DNA from: an uncultured Dehalococcoidia bacterium
GTDB taxonomy: Bacteria; Chloroflexota; Dehalococcoidia; Lucifugimonadales; UBA3495
Reading direction: 5' to 3'
Length of the DNA stretch: 64,000 nucleotides
Assembly: GCA_958296385.1 (NCBI GenBank)
Contig: OY282494.1
Span: forward strand, 2,269,537-2,333,536
Positions 1 through 9,018 of this stretch are shown piece after piece (position 1 is the first letter of the stretch; each line of letters begins with the position of its first letter). The notes under the pieces were generated by a model. That model was not told where the DNA came from. It made no database searches and worked only from the letters and a program-made list of their open reading frames with translations. A program made the translations under genes and the position numbers.

Positions 1-734
1 TCGGTTACCCCGGCCTCCAGCAGCGCGTTGGCCGCGTTCACTATGGTGCCGCCGGTGAGTATCTCATCGTCAAAAGTCAGCGCCCGCTTGCCCCGCACTT
101 CGCCGATGACGTTCAGCGTCTCCGAGCGGTCGTCGTTGCCGGTGCGCCGTTTCTCAATGACCGCCACCGGCACCCCCAGCCGTTCGGCCATGTCCCGGGC
201 CCGCTTGCTGATGCCAAAGTCAACGGCCACCAGCACCAGGTCATCCAGCCCTTTCGCCAGGAAGTAGTTGGACAGGATCGGCTCGGCGGTCAGCTCGTCC
301 ACCGGGATGTTGAAAAACCCCTGTATTTGCCCGGCGTGCAAGTCCAGGGTCAGCACCCGGTCGGCGCCGGCGGTGCTGATTAGGTCGGCCACCAGCCGGG
401 CGGTAATCGGCACCCGGGGCTGGTCTTTCTTGTCGGTGCGCCCGTAGCCGTAGTACGGCACCACGGCGGTAATGCGCCCGGCCGACGCCCGCCGGGCCGC
501 GTCAATCATTATCAGCAGCTCCATCAGGTTGTCGTTCGTCGGCGCCGACGTCGGCTGCACGATGAACACGTCGCGCTCCCGGATGTTCTCGCCGATGCGG
601 ACAAAGGTGTTGTCGTTAGCGAACTTGAAAGCCTCGCTGACGCCCACCTCGATACCCAGATAATCGCACACGTCCCGCGCCAGTTGGGGATGCGCATTGC
701 CGGAAAACACCTTAAGTTCGTTCAGCATCGACAT
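1..734 (-). CDS. prs: Ribose-phosphate pyrophosphokinase (PRPP synthetase), 3' end cut by window
   Basis: The enzyme makes PRPP from ribose 5-phosphate and ATP for purine, pyrimidine, histidine and NAD synthesis in the cytoplasm. The first 244 residues are visible. They hold the N-terminal ELKVFSGNAHP segment, the VVPYYGYGRTDKK loop, DLHAGQIQGFF around residue 130 and the PRPP-binding FDDEILTGGTI segment near the truncated end. The start is ATG 734, read MSMLNEL; an AAAGGTG ribosome site lies about 7 bases upstream. A second in-frame ATG at 728 is possible. The C-terminal part lies outside the window. The family call is secure because the motifs are co-linear with known Prs proteins. Confidence 0.95.
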   Translation of the reverse strand, partial: MSMLNELKVFSGNAHPQLARDVCDYLGIEVGVSEAFKFANDNTFVRIGENIRERDVFIVQPTSAPTNDNLMELLIMIDAARRASAGRITAVVPYYGYGRTDKKDQPRVPITARLVADLISTAGADRVLTLDLHAGQIQGFFNIPVDELTAEPILSNYFLAKGLDDLVLVAVDFGISKRARDMAERLGVPVAVIEKRRTGNDDRSETLNVIGEVRGKRALTFDDEILTGGTIVNAANALLEAGVT

Positions 735-905
735 TGAGAACACCTTTCGCAGAAGTTGAGATACGACGGTTCGCCGGCGCGGTTATGACGCCGGCCGAGC
801 GGGCCCGCCCGCCGGTATGGTAAATGGGCAGGCAAAGGTAGTCAACGCCGCCCGGCGGAATATCGGCCGCCCGGCGCAAATGCCCGGCAACCCGGCCATC
901 TTGCG

Positions 906-939
906 TTGACATCGGGGTGATGATGCCTGCTAGACTAGC
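906..939 (+). promoter_or_regulatory. Candidate promoter with overlapping palindromic operator
   Basis: TTGACA at 906-911 and TAGACT at 931-936 are 19 bases apart, slightly long for a sigma-70 promoter. The -10 hexamer sits inside the perfect palindrome TGCTAGACTAGCA (927-939), a plausible repressor site. The pair lies 36-70 bases ahead of the gene at 975. The rest of the 735-974 gap shows nothing else recognisable. Confidence 0.45.
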
Positions 940-974
940 AAGCCGGGTTACATCCCAACCGTGAGGGCCTTGCC

Positions 975-1676
975 ATGACTACGCCACAGCAGCTTTTCGC
1001 CTTGCAGGAAATCGACCATCGCATCGACGATATTGACGCCGAGCGCCGCAAGGCGGAGCAGCGCCTGGCCGCCGGCGTCAACCGCCCCGACTTGACCACC
1101 GAGGCCGAGCATCACCGCGACCGGGCCGTTGCGATTCGTACTAATCTGGGCGCCCGGCGGGATGACGCGGAGCGGCTGCGCGAGCGGCTGAACGGCCTGG
1201 AAAGCCGCCTCTACAACTCCAACACCTCCCGCCGCGACCTGTCCTCCCTCCAGCGCGAAGCCGACTCCGCCAAGTACCAGCTCAATCAGCTGGACGAATT
1301 GCTGCTGGAGCTGGAAGGCGAGCAGCGTACTCACGAAGCATCCGCCGTGTCAGCGTTAGACCAGATGAAAGCCGCTGAATCGGAATGGGAGTCGGCAATC
1401 AACGCCCTCAACGCGCGGCTGTCCGAGCTGACCGCCAATCGGGAGGAAGCCACCGGCCTGCGCCAGTCGCTGGCGTCAACCCTGCCCTCCGCCGACCTGC
1501 AACGCTACGAACGGCTGCGCCGCACCAAAGCCGGCACCGCCATCGCCGTCGTGGACAACGGCCGCGTGTGCCTCTCGTGCCGTATGACCCTCCCCAGCAA
1601 CGTCCTCCGCCAGCTCCGCAACCGCGATGCCCAAGTCCCATGCAGCACCTGCGGCCGCATCCTCTACCAACCCTGA
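975..1676 (+). CDS. Zinc-ribbon coiled-coil protein (COG1579-like)
   Basis: This 233-residue protein has a long, charged, heptad-rich helical region (about residues 10-170). A C-terminal C4 zinc ribbon follows, with two CxxC pairs (CLSC and CSTC) in the last 40 residues. The layout matches the C4-type zinc-ribbon family whose members are thought to bind nucleic acid or act as scaffolds; the exact role is unknown. The start at ATG 975 follows a GAGGG-like ribosome site. It stands alone between prs (divergent) and a palindromic repeat that may end its transcript. The family call is good; no specific function is claimed. Confidence 0.8.
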   Translation: MTTPQQLFALQEIDHRIDDIDAERRKAEQRLAAGVNRPDLTTEAEHHRDRAVAIRTNLGARRDDAERLRERLNGLESRLYNSNTSRRDLSSLQREADSAKYQLNQLDELLLELEGEQRTHEASAVSALDQMKAAESEWESAINALNARLSELTANREEATGLRQSLASTLPSADLQRYERLRRTKAGTAIAVVDNGRVCLSCRMTLPSNVLRQLRNRDAQVPCSTCGRILYQP

Positions 1677-1736
1677 TGACGGCCCCGCAGTGGTTCGGTC
1701 TGTCCCCGCTGTGCATCTCAAGGGACTACTTACCAC

Positions 1737-1846
1737 CTAATGTCATTCTGAGCGTAGCGAAGAATCTCGAAAGCGTAGCAGCGGCGTTTCCCCCAAAGTT
1801 TGCCCTACGCCGTCGAGATTCTTCGCTACGCTCAGAATGACATTAG
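1737..1846 (+). repeat. MITE-like palindromic element, copy 1 of 3
   Basis: Two perfect 34-base inverted arms (1737-1770 and 1813-1846) flank a 42-base centre, together able to form a long hairpin. The same arms and a clearly related centre occur at 36202-36316 (opposite orientation) and 52618-52733. It lies between two plus-strand genes. Downstream, a good TATAAT (1877-1882) with only a weak -35 may drive the nitrilase-family gene. Confidence 0.9.
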
Positions 1847-1983
1847 GGGATGTTCAGAGCATCCCGTCCGGGGTGCTATAATCCGGCGCAACCCGGCCGG
1901 CTGTCCGCTCATTATGAGCCTGTCGCAGTATCGGCCCCGGTTAAAGATTACCCCCACAGGCCAGGTTCGGAGGACGTTATCCG

Positions 1984-2784
1984 ATGCAACCGCTGCGTAT
2001 TGCCAAGCTGCACTTGGCCCCGGTTACCGCCGACATCGCCCACAACCGCCAGCTTGCCGAGCAGGGGCTGGCCCAGGCGGTGGCCCGGGGCGCCGATTGG
2101 GTCATCACGCCCGAACTGTTTATCACCGGCTACAAGTTTGCCGAAGTGATTGGCACCGACTGGATTTTGCCCCAGCCCGACGCCTGGATGCAGGATTTCT
2201 GCCGCAAAGTGGCCGACGCCGCCGTTACCGTGTTCCTGTCCCACCCCGAACGCGACCCCGACGCCGGGCTGATGTACAACACCGTGTTTGTCATCGGCCC
2301 CGACGGCAGCATCATCGGACGCCATCGCAAAGTCAAGGCGCTGCGCGGCCCGGAAGCCTGGTCATCGCCCGGCGACGAGATTGCCCCCATCACCGTGCCG
2401 GCCGGCGCCGGCGCCGGCGACGCTGCCGCTGCCGTCGGCATAGTGATCTGCGCCGACGCCTACCGCAACGACGTAGCCGGCGTCCTGAAAGACCGGGGCG
2501 CCCAGCTGCTGGTATCGCCGGCCTCCTGGGGCCCGGGCGACTGCGGCCCGATTGGCGAATGGGAGCAGCGCACCCTGGACACCGGCCTGCCCATAATGGT
2601 CTGCAACCGCGCCGGCTGGGAAGCCGACGACCTGGATTTCACCGAGGCCGTCAGCATAGTAGCCAGCAACGGCCAACGAATCCTGCAAGCCTACTGCGGC
2701 GAGGAATCCGCAATACTGCTGTTCGACTGGGACTTGGATACAATGACGCCGCTGTCGCAAGACTACGAGCGGGCGCTGCTGTGA
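1984..2784 (+). CDS. Carbon-nitrogen hydrolase (nitrilase superfamily)
   Basis: This 266-residue cytoplasmic protein has the Glu-Lys-Cys triad of the nitrilase/amidase superfamily: Glu in ITPELFITGY (about residue 44), Lys in GRHRKVKAL (about 117) and Cys in VGIVICADAY (about 157). Such enzymes hydrolyse amides or nitriles; the substrate cannot be read from the sequence. The start at ATG 1984 gives a protein beginning just before the first strand of the fold. A TATAAT lies about 100 bases upstream. It is followed by a gene-free repeat block, so it appears monocistronic. Family confidence is high and substrate confidence is nil. Confidence 0.85.
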   Translation: MQPLRIAKLHLAPVTADIAHNRQLAEQGLAQAVARGADWVITPELFITGYKFAEVIGTDWILPQPDAWMQDFCRKVADAAVTVFLSHPERDPDAGLMYNTVFVIGPDGSIIGRHRKVKALRGPEAWSSPGDEIAPITVPAGAGAGDAAAAVGIVICADAYRNDVAGVLKDRGAQLLVSPASWGPGDCGPIGEWEQRTLDTGLPIMVCNRAGWEADDLDFTEAVSIVASNGQRILQAYCGEESAILLFDWDLDTMTPLSQDYERALL

Positions 2785-2806
2785 CGACGTAGCATCACCC
2801 TTTACC

Positions 2807-2860
2807 CCAAAGGCACACCGAGGGGGTCTGGGGGAAATCATTTCCCCCAGCGTCACCCCC
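2807..2860 (+). repeat. 54-bp dispersed palindromic repeat, copy 1
   Basis: It contains a 23-base palindrome (2828-2850) with 11-base arms, CTGGGGGAAAT and its complement. A nearly identical 54-base copy lies inverted at 33245-33298. Its position just after a stop codon would suit a transcription terminator, but no T-tract follows. Confidence 0.8.
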
Positions 2861-2871
2861 TTAGAATCCCC

Positions 2872-3355
2872 CGCAAAATCCAAAAAATCAGCGACGCCAA
2901 CCCCTTGCCACCGTACATCAGTTCGTGTAAGATACATCTATCGGGCATCTCAACCAACCAATCCCCGCCTCAGCCGTTCTCCACCGAGAGCGTCCCCTGA
3001 GGAACCGGGGCCATCACACTATCACAACACCGCATCAAACGTCGCCGGAGATTCCAGTCACCACGGCCACCCCCGTCAGCATCCAAACCGCAATCGGCCA
3101 GGCCGACCCATCGACGCATCCACGGCGTGGGCGGTACTCCGCAGGGTATCGAGCTTCAGCCCGCGCGCTGTCCCCCCAAAGGACAGGACACGTAAAATGA
3201 AGGTCCGTAATAGTTGCGTAAAAACCTTCCGGCCGTAAGGGCTGACACCGACTGGAATCTCCGACAACAACCACCAAACCAACCAACACCAAACCGAACC
3301 CACCGCCCGATACCGATAGCCCGATTACCACACCCGCCCGATACCAGCCAACCGC
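2872..3355 (+). repeat. Large (~480 bp) dispersed intergenic repeat, copy A
   Basis: Most of the gene-free stretch 2785-3429 is this element. Its reverse complement recurs at 55330-55763, matching along the whole length with small gaps. Shared blocks include GTTCGTGTAAGAT, CAGCCGTTC, GCCGGAGATT, AAACCGCAATCGGC, CACGGCGTGGG, GTATCGAGCTTCAGC, CACGTAAAATGAAGGTCC, TAGTTGCGT and CCGATACCGATAGCCCGAT. No reading frame is shared intact by both copies. It may be a mobile-element remnant or encode a structured RNA; the type is unresolved. Confidence 0.85.
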
Positions 3356-3392
3356 AAAACCCTCACCTCAAGGAGATGACCGATGCCGCAAT

Positions 3393-3415
3393 GACCAAAC
3401 CACCTGAAACGGAAC
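3393..3415 (-). repeat. Solo IS end (terminal inverted repeat remnant)
   Basis: This 23-base segment is, on the minus strand, almost identical to the inverted repeats that bound the decayed transposase at 62527-63190. No transposase remains beside it here. It lies between repeat copy A and the 3' end of the beta-propeller gene. Confidence 0.6.
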
Positions 3416-3429
3416 GCCGCATCCTGAAA

Positions 3430-4776
3430 CTACTCCACGGCGTGCATCATCCCGTCGGCGGTGCGTACAAACAGCCGTCCCCCGGCGTAGGCCGGCGGCA
3501 GGTCAATAGCCGCCCCCAAATCCAGCGTCCATTCTACGTCCCCGTTATCCCGGTTGATGGCGTACAGGCTGCCGTCCCGCGCTCCCACGTACACCCGGCT
3601 GCCCAGCGCTATTGGCGAGCTGACCACCGGCCCGCCCAGCTTGATGCGCCAGTGTTCGTCGTCGGTCTTGGCGTCCCGCGCGTAGAACAGGCCGTCGGTA
3701 TCGCCGATGTAATAGCGGCCGTCGGCGATTGCCGGCGATGCGGTTACGCCTTGCGAGGCGCGGGATTCCGGGAAAAATCGCCACAAGTCGCCCCGCTGCG
3801 CCGGCGCCGGCGGCACCAGCGGGATTTGCCAAATCCACAGTTGCAGCCACGCCCGTTTCATCCAGAACAGCCCCGGCAGCCCTTTCACGCCGGCGTCCAC
3901 GGCGTACAGCGACCCGCCGGACGGGAAATAGACCACCCCGTCGCTGTACACCGGCGGCCCGTCGGCGGAGCCTACCGTGCGGTAGCGGAACCGCTGCCGG
4001 CCCCGCTTGGCGTCCAGCCGGTACAGGTTGCCCTCGTCGTCCGCCACGAACAGGTAGCCCTCCGCCAGCGCCGGCGTAGTTTTCACATTCCCCTTAATTC
4101 GCTTCGTCCACAGCTCATCCCCGGTTTGGGCGTCCAGCGCGTAAATCACGTTGGCGGCCGAGGTTGCGTAGGCGATGCCGTCGTGCACCAGCGCCGATGC
4201 GGTGATTGGCCAGTCGGCCTGAAACTCCCACGCCACGGCGCCCGTTTCCTTGTCCAGCGCCAGCATCCGATGGTTAGTCTGGCCCACGAACACCAGCCCG
4301 TTGTTGGCGATAGTCAGCGCATGGTCCATCGGCCCCGGCGTGTCCACCGTCCAGAGCATACCGCCGTCGGCGGCGTCCAGCGCCATCACGGTAAAATGTC
4401 CCCCCACGTACACCACGCCGTCCGCCGCCAGCGGCGCCGACCGGGTAGGCATCCCCAAATCCTGCGACCAGGCCAGCCGGCCGGCCGGCAATTGCGGCAC
4501 GTCTGCCACGTATCCGGTCAGCGGCGGCCGGTGCCCCAGCATTGACCACTGGCCGGCCGGCGATGCCGCGGTCACGATGCTGCTCGGCTGGCCGGCGAAC
4601 CAGCGCGCCGGATTAGGCAGGCTGTACCAGTAGAGCCAGCCCACCAGCGCAACTACCGCAATCAGCGCGCCGCCGCCGCCGTACAGCAGCCAGCGCGCCC
4701 GGTTGCGCGTCTGATGGTCAACGCGGGTGCGTTCCAGCCAGCCGGGCAGTTCGGATGCCGGTTCCCGGTCATTCAT
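3430..4776 (-). CDS. PQQ-type beta-propeller repeat membrane protein
   Basis: The 448-residue protein has an N-terminal cytoplasmic tail of about 30 residues and one membrane helix (about 31-52, rich in G/A/V/W). An extracytoplasmic domain follows, built of repeats of the PQQ/BamB kind such as GVVYVGGHFTVMALDAADG, FVADDEGNLYRLDAKRG and VYVGARDGSLYAINRDNG. Such propellers act as scaffolds or, with PQQ, as dehydrogenases; no dehydrogenase active site is evident, so a binding or scaffold role is more likely. It is the last gene of the minus-strand run after the ABC permeases, 68 bases behind the DppC-like gene. Ribosome-site evidence for ATG 4776 is weak. Confidence 0.8.
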   Translation of the reverse strand: MNDREPASELPGWLERTRVDHQTRNRARWLLYGGGGALIAVVALVGWLYWYSLPNPARWFAGQPSSIVTAASPAGQWSMLGHRPPLTGYVADVPQLPAGRLAWSQDLGMPTRSAPLAADGVVYVGGHFTVMALDAADGGMLWTVDTPGPMDHALTIANNGLVFVGQTNHRMLALDKETGAVAWEFQADWPITASALVHDGIAYATSAANVIYALDAQTGDELWTKRIKGNVKTTPALAEGYLFVADDEGNLYRLDAKRGRQRFRYRTVGSADGPPVYSDGVVYFPSGGSLYAVDAGVKGLPGLFWMKRAWLQLWIWQIPLVPPAPAQRGDLWRFFPESRASQGVTASPAIADGRYYIGDTDGLFYARDAKTDDEHWRIKLGGPVVSSPIALGSRVYVGARDGSLYAINRDNGDVEWTLDLGAAIDLPPAYAGGRLFVRTADGMMHAVE

Positions 4777-4844
4777 TCGCTAACGCATTTACCGGCGCCA
4801 ACGCAATCACCGGAAACCGGACGCCGCCGCTCCGCTGGCCTTTG

Positions 4845-5945
4845 CTACACATTGCGCTGCTTGGGGTCAAGCCGGTCGCGCAGCCAGTCGCCCAGCAAGT
4901 TCACCGACAGCACCGTAAAGAGGATGGCCAGGCCGGGGAAAAAGGACACCCACCACGAGTCTATGATGAGCTCCCGCCCGTCGGCAACCATCAGCCCCCA
5001 CGCCGGGTTGGGCCGGGGGATGCCGGCGCCCAGGAAGCTGAGGCCCGCCTCCAGCAGGATGACGAAGCCCAGCTGCAAGGTGGCCAGCACGATGATGGTG
5101 TTCACCAGGTTGGGGAATATGTGCCGCAGCATTATGCGGAACTGCGATGCGCCGGCCACCCGCGAGCGGGCGATAAAGTCCTGCGTTTTCAGCGCCAGCG
5201 TTTCGCCCCGCACCAGCCGCGCGTAGCGCGACCACAGGAACAGGCACACCACGATTAGCACGTTCTCAATGCGCGGCCCCAGCGTAGCCGCCAGCACCAG
5301 CGCAATCAGCACCAGCGATATGGACAGCGACATATCCACCAGCCGCATCACCACCGTGTCAATCCAGCCGCCAAAATAGCCGGCTAATATGCCCAGCACG
5401 GTTCCGATAAAGCCCGATACGAATATCGCCATCAGCGACACCACCAGCGCCAGCCGCGCCCCGTGCACAATCCGGCTGAATATGTCCATCCCGTTCTTGT
5501 CGGTGCCTAACAGGTACTTGGTCGAGCCGCCCTGCTTGATTACGGTGACGAGCTGATCGCCAACCTCCGGGGCGGCGCCCTCCGGTTTGCCCACCACGCT
5601 GGCGTCCCCGATACGCACGTTGCGCTCGGCGTCCGACAGCTTGACCTCGTTCTGCCGGTTCTCCCGGTTCACCTTCTCCACCACCGTGCGCACCGACATT
5701 TTGCCGCCGGACCAGGCCGGCGGCACCAGCCGGTCATCTAGGTCGCCCCGCCGGGCGTTGTGCGGCGCAATCAGCTCGGCAAAGATTGCGGGGATAATCA
5801 GAAATACCAGCAGCAGCGAGAGGGGCAGCAGCGGCAGCCGCCGCACTTCCCGCACCCAGTGCGCGATTTTGCCGCCCGTCCCAACGGAGGCCTCAGCCTC
5901 CTCCGCGGGCGTTGCTGCCGGTACCGGAGACGTGGAAATCGCCAT
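4845..5945 (-). CDS. ABC transporter permease, DppC/OppC type
   Basis: This is an inner-membrane subunit of a peptide- or nickel-type importer. It has 366 residues: a cytoplasmic N-terminus, a first helix at about 36-55, and a hydrophilic external insert (about 70-140) longer than in typical DppC. A BPD-type permease core follows, with the EAA-like cytoplasmic loop ([19 protein letters not shown]) that contacts the ATPase. It is preceded by the DppB-like permease and the binding protein. ATPase genes are not adjacent; two matching ones lie at 26744-28866. The start at ATG 5945 has a GGAGGATA ribosome site. Confidence 0.9.
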   Translation of the reverse strand: MAISTSPVPAATPAEEAEASVGTGGKIAHWVREVRRLPLLPLSLLLVFLIIPAIFAELIAPHNARRGDLDDRLVPPAWSGGKMSVRTVVEKVNRENRQNEVKLSDAERNVRIGDASVVGKPEGAAPEVGDQLVTVIKQGGSTKYLLGTDKNGMDIFSRIVHGARLALVVSLMAIFVSGFIGTVLGILAGYFGGWIDTVVMRLVDMSLSISLVLIALVLAATLGPRIENVLIVVCLFLWSRYARLVRGETLALKTQDFIARSRVAGASQFRIMLRHIFPNLVNTIIVLATLQLGFVILLEAGLSFLGAGIPRPNPAWGLMVADGRELIIDSWWVSFFPGLAILFTVLSVNLLGDWLRDRLDPKQRNV

Positions 5946-6026
5946 GGTCTATCCTCCGCCTGACGCGTTCGCCAATCAGCCGAATCTACGGATTGGATGC
6001 TCTGCGGGATGCTCCCGGCCAGTTGT

Positions 6027-6079
6027 CGTATCGGATATTGTCGTATCGGATATTGTCGTATCGGGTGTCGTCGTATCGG
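6027..6079. repeat. Short tandem repeat between permease genes
   Basis: About four degenerate units of 13-15 bases (TTGTCGTATCGGATA type) fill the gap just upstream of the DppC-like gene, on its coding side. The function is unknown. Similar low-complexity spacers recur ahead of several other genes in the window. Confidence 0.75.
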
Positions 6080-6080
6080 G

Positions 6081-7004
6081 TTAGGTGTACCGGATGCGCG
6101 GATCCAGGTAGGCGTAGAGTATGTCCACTATCAGGTTGGACAGAATGTAGATGGACGAGCCGACGATGACGACGGCTTGCAGCACCTGGAAATCCCGCCC
6201 CCGGACCGCGCCCACCGCCAGCTGCCCCACCCCCGGCCACGAGAACACCGTTTCCACGATGACCGTGCCGGTGAACAGCGACCCGATGATGATGGCAAAG
6301 TAGGTCAGCGGCGCAATAAAAGCGTTCCGCAGGCAGTGTTTCCAGATGACTTTCCACTCCGGCACCCCCTTGATGCGCGCCAGCTTGACGAACTCCGTGT
6401 CCAGCACGTCCAGCATCGAGGAGCGGATGAGCCGCAGCAGCGCCGCCACCTGGAAAAAGCCCAGCGTGAACGCCGGCATCAGCATATGCGACAGCCCGCC
6501 TTTGCCCGACGACGGCAGCCAGCCCAGCTTGACCGCAAACAGCCACAGCAGCATTATGCCCAGCCAGAAACTCGGCACCGACTGCCCCAGAAAGGCCAGC
6601 CCCTTGCCCTGGTAATCCAGCCAGCTGTCCTTCCGCGCCGCCGTAATCACCCCCAGCGGCACCCCGATAATCACCGCAATCACGATGGCCAGCCCCCCCA
6701 GCTGCAAGGTCGCCGGGAACCTGTCCAGCACCATCCCCATCGCCGACTGCCCGCCAAAGGCGTAAGACTCGCCAAAGTCCCCTTGCAGCGCGTTCCCCAG
6801 GAAAGTCAGGTAGCGCAGATGCAGCGGCTTGTCCAGCCCCCACTTCTCCTTAAGTGCCTGTATGTCCTCCGGCGTAGCCTCGCCCATCGGCAGCATCACC
6901 GAAGTAGCGTCCCCCGTAATGTTGGAGAGCATAAACACGATGATGCTCACCAGCAGGACGGCGATAATTGCCTGCCCGACGCGGAAAAGGATGAAACGCT
7001 GCAT
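6081..7004 (-). CDS. ABC transporter permease, DppB/OppB type
   Basis: The 307-residue inner-membrane permease starts with the typical DppB N-terminus (MQRFILFRVGQAIIAVLLVS). It has about six membrane helices, the periplasmic loop between helices 1 and 2, and the cytoplasmic coupling loop (RIKGVPEWKVIWKHCLRNA). It pairs with the DppC-like subunit to form the channel for peptides or similar solutes. The start at ATG 7004 follows a GGAGAG ribosome site. It lies between the binding protein (upstream) and the second permease, consistent with one transcript. Confidence 0.92.
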   Translation of the reverse strand: MQRFILFRVGQAIIAVLLVSIIVFMLSNITGDATSVMLPMGEATPEDIQALKEKWGLDKPLHLRYLTFLGNALQGDFGESYAFGGQSAMGMVLDRFPATLQLGGLAIVIAVIIGVPLGVITAARKDSWLDYQGKGLAFLGQSVPSFWLGIMLLWLFAVKLGWLPSSGKGGLSHMLMPAFTLGFFQVAALLRLIRSSMLDVLDTEFVKLARIKGVPEWKVIWKHCLRNAFIAPLTYFAIIIGSLFTGTVIVETVFSWPGVGQLAVGAVRGRDFQVLQAVVIVGSSIYILSNLIVDILYAYLDPRIRYT

Positions 7005-7033
7005 GGTGCTCTCCTGGTTTTCCGGGCCCGCTT

Positions 7034-7118
7034 TCGGTTCAGTTAGGCTTGTTCAGTTTCAGTTTTAATTCGGGTTCAGTTAGGTTCGGTACGGTTCAGT
7101 ACGTTTAGGTTCGGTTCG
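7034..7118. repeat. Degenerate short repeats in transporter intergenic gap
   Basis: The 187-base gap between the binding-protein gene and the DppB-like gene carries at least five degenerate copies of a GGTTCAGTTAGG-like unit, with variants GTTCAGTTTCAG and GGTTCGGT. No gene fits here. Confidence 0.65.
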
Positions 7119-7191
7119 GCTTGATGCAATTCCGCAGCCGCCGGAGCATCGGAACACCCCGGCGGCCCGTTGTCGGATGCCGTCGCTTGTT

Positions 7192-9018
7192 CTACTTGAC
7201 GGCCTTGGCGTACTCCAGATGCCCGAACACCCCGGTAAGGCTGCCGAATTCGTACTCGGCTACCTCGTCAGGATTCACCACCAGCGTAGAGCGGATGTTG
7301 ACGATGGGGATGGTGCGGTAGGTGTCGTAGATGTCATCGCCCATGGCCCGGACGAGGCGATCCCGCTCGGCCTGGTCGGTTTCCTCCAGCAATGCCTCGT
7401 AGGTCATGTCGTACAGCGGGTCTTCCATATAGATGACGCCGCCGTTGGGCAGGCCGGTGTCCGGGTTGATGGGGCCGGTGTAGTAGTAGATGCGGGCGTT
7501 GGCGTTAATCTGCCGGATGGTCTGGCGCACCGGCAGCACGAAATGCGCGTCGTGCAAGTCGCGGAACGCGTCCAGCGCGCGGGCAAACTCCACCTCCACC
7601 AACCGGGCGTCAATGCCAATGTCCTCGAAAGCCTGCGCTACCGACTGCGAAACCTCAATGGTCTCCGGCAGTCCGGGCAGGCTGGACTGCCACACTTCCA
7701 GGCTAAAGCGGTTCTCCCCGTTGTCCCCGGGGAAACCGGCCTCGTCCAGCAGCTGCTTGGCCCGTTCCGGGTCGTAGCCGTACTTCTCGTCAAACTCGTC
7801 GGCCCAGCGCTGGTTCCATCCCTCCAGCGAATCGTGAAAGATGGTGTTGTACATCGGCTCGCCCCGGCCCTTGAACAGCTCGTTGATAATCTGCTCCCGG
7901 TTGATGGCCCGGTTCATCGCCTCCCGCACCAGCGCGCCCGTTTCGCCGGGGGCGTTCCAGGGTTCGGTGTCCGGGTTCCAGTTCACTTCGCTGGCGTAAT
8001 ACTGGCCCAGCGGCAGAATGGTCAGCCCCACCGAGGGCAGCGGGCTTTCGAATATCTCCATACCCTCGTCAATGGCCTGCTGGTGCAGCACTTTCGGCAC
8101 GTCCACCATATTGGCCTCGCCGGTCAGCAGCATCGCCAGCCGGGTCAGGTCTTCCGGCGCGGTGGTAATCCGCAGCCGGTCAAATTCGGGATTGACCCGC
8201 CAGTGGTCAAAAGGCACCGCCTCGTACTCGGTGAATTCCTTCAGCTCCCGATTGACGAACTGATAGGCGCCGGTGCCGGCCGGGCCGCTCTCAAACATCG
8301 CGTCGCCCTCGGCGGCGTGCTGCGCCGAACTGCGCACCGCGGCGCACGGCACCACCAGGATGTTGAACCACCAGTCGGCCACGTCAACCTGCGGCTGGGC
8401 CAGCTTCATCTTGAAGGTGTAGTCGTCAATCACCTCCATATTGCCCGCCGCAATCATCTCGGTCATGGAGTCAGACCCCATAAACCGCTTCAGCGGCGCC
8501 TTGCACCCGGCCAGCGGGTCCGACATCTGCTGGTCAATCGTAAGGATGACGTCATCCACCGTGAACTCGCCGTGTCCGAAGTGGAACTCAACCCCCTCTT
8601 GCAGCCGGAAAGTGTACTCGCTGGCGTCCGGGCTAACGTCCCACTCCCTGGCCAGCTGGGGCAGTATGGTTTGCACGCCGGTGCGCGGCGAGATGGTGGT
8701 CAGGTTCTCCCACATCGGGCGGAACGGCAGATGCCCGCTGCTGGTAGCCAGCCAGGGCAGAAAAGTGTCCTGCGGCAGCGGGGTGACGGCCAGATGCAGG
8801 TAAGATTCCGCGGCGGCCTCGGCGGGCATCGCCGTAGGCTCCGGCATTGCGGTAGCGGAACCGCCGCCGCCGCTGGCCGGAGCTGCCGGCGCCGCCGCCC
8901 CGCCGCCCGAATCCTCAGGAGCCGCCGTCGACTGGCAGGCCAGCGCAGCGGCTAAACTCAGCGACAATACGATAGGGAGGGCCAATCTCAGCAGGGTTTT
9001 CAATGGTGTGCTTGCCAT
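7192..9018 (-). CDS. ABC transporter substrate-binding lipoprotein (SBP family 5)
   Basis: The 608-residue extracytoplasmic binding protein has a signal peptide ending in a lipobox (LAAALAC, Cys about 28) and a Gly/Ala/Pro-rich linker. The family-5 peptide/nickel-binding fold follows, with its usual segments PLAREWDVSPDASEYTFRL, LEVWQSSLPGL and the NPDTGLPNGG region. The Cys would be lipid-anchored to the membrane and deliver solute to the two permeases encoded downstream. It is first in the minus-strand run and probably carries the promoter, in the AT-richer region 9019-9300. The substrate could be oligopeptides or another compound. Confidence 0.92.
   Translation of the reverse strand: MASTPLKTLLRLALPIVLSLSLAAALACQSTAAPEDSGGGAAAPAAPASGGGGSATAMPEPTAMPAEAAAESYLHLAVTPLPQDTFLPWLATSSGHLPFRPMWENLTTISPRTGVQTILPQLAREWDVSPDASEYTFRLQEGVEFHFGHGEFTVDDVILTIDQQMSDPLAGCKAPLKRFMGSDSMTEMIAAGNMEVIDDYTFKMKLAQPQVDVADWWFNILVVPCAAVRSSAQHAAEGDAMFESGPAGTGAYQFVNRELKEFTEYEAVPFDHWRVNPEFDRLRITTAPEDLTRLAMLLTGEANMVDVPKVLHQQAIDEGMEIFESPLPSVGLTILPLGQYYASEVNWNPDTEPWNAPGETGALVREAMNRAINREQIINELFKGRGEPMYNTIFHDSLEGWNQRWADEFDEKYGYDPERAKQLLDEAGFPGDNGENRFSLEVWQSSLPGLPETIEVSQSVAQAFEDIGIDARLVEVEFARALDAFRDLHDAHFVLPVRQTIRQINANARIYYYTGPINPDTGLPNGGVIYMEDPLYDMTYEALLEETDQAERDRLVRAMGDDIYDTYRTIPIVNIRSTLVVNPDEVAEYEFGSLTGVFGHLEYAKAVK

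Noticed and set aside
3035-3331. Open frames on the minus strand in repeat copy A that resemble frames in copy B
   Set aside because: Similar peptides appear in different frames of the two copies because of indels, so coding is not conserved.
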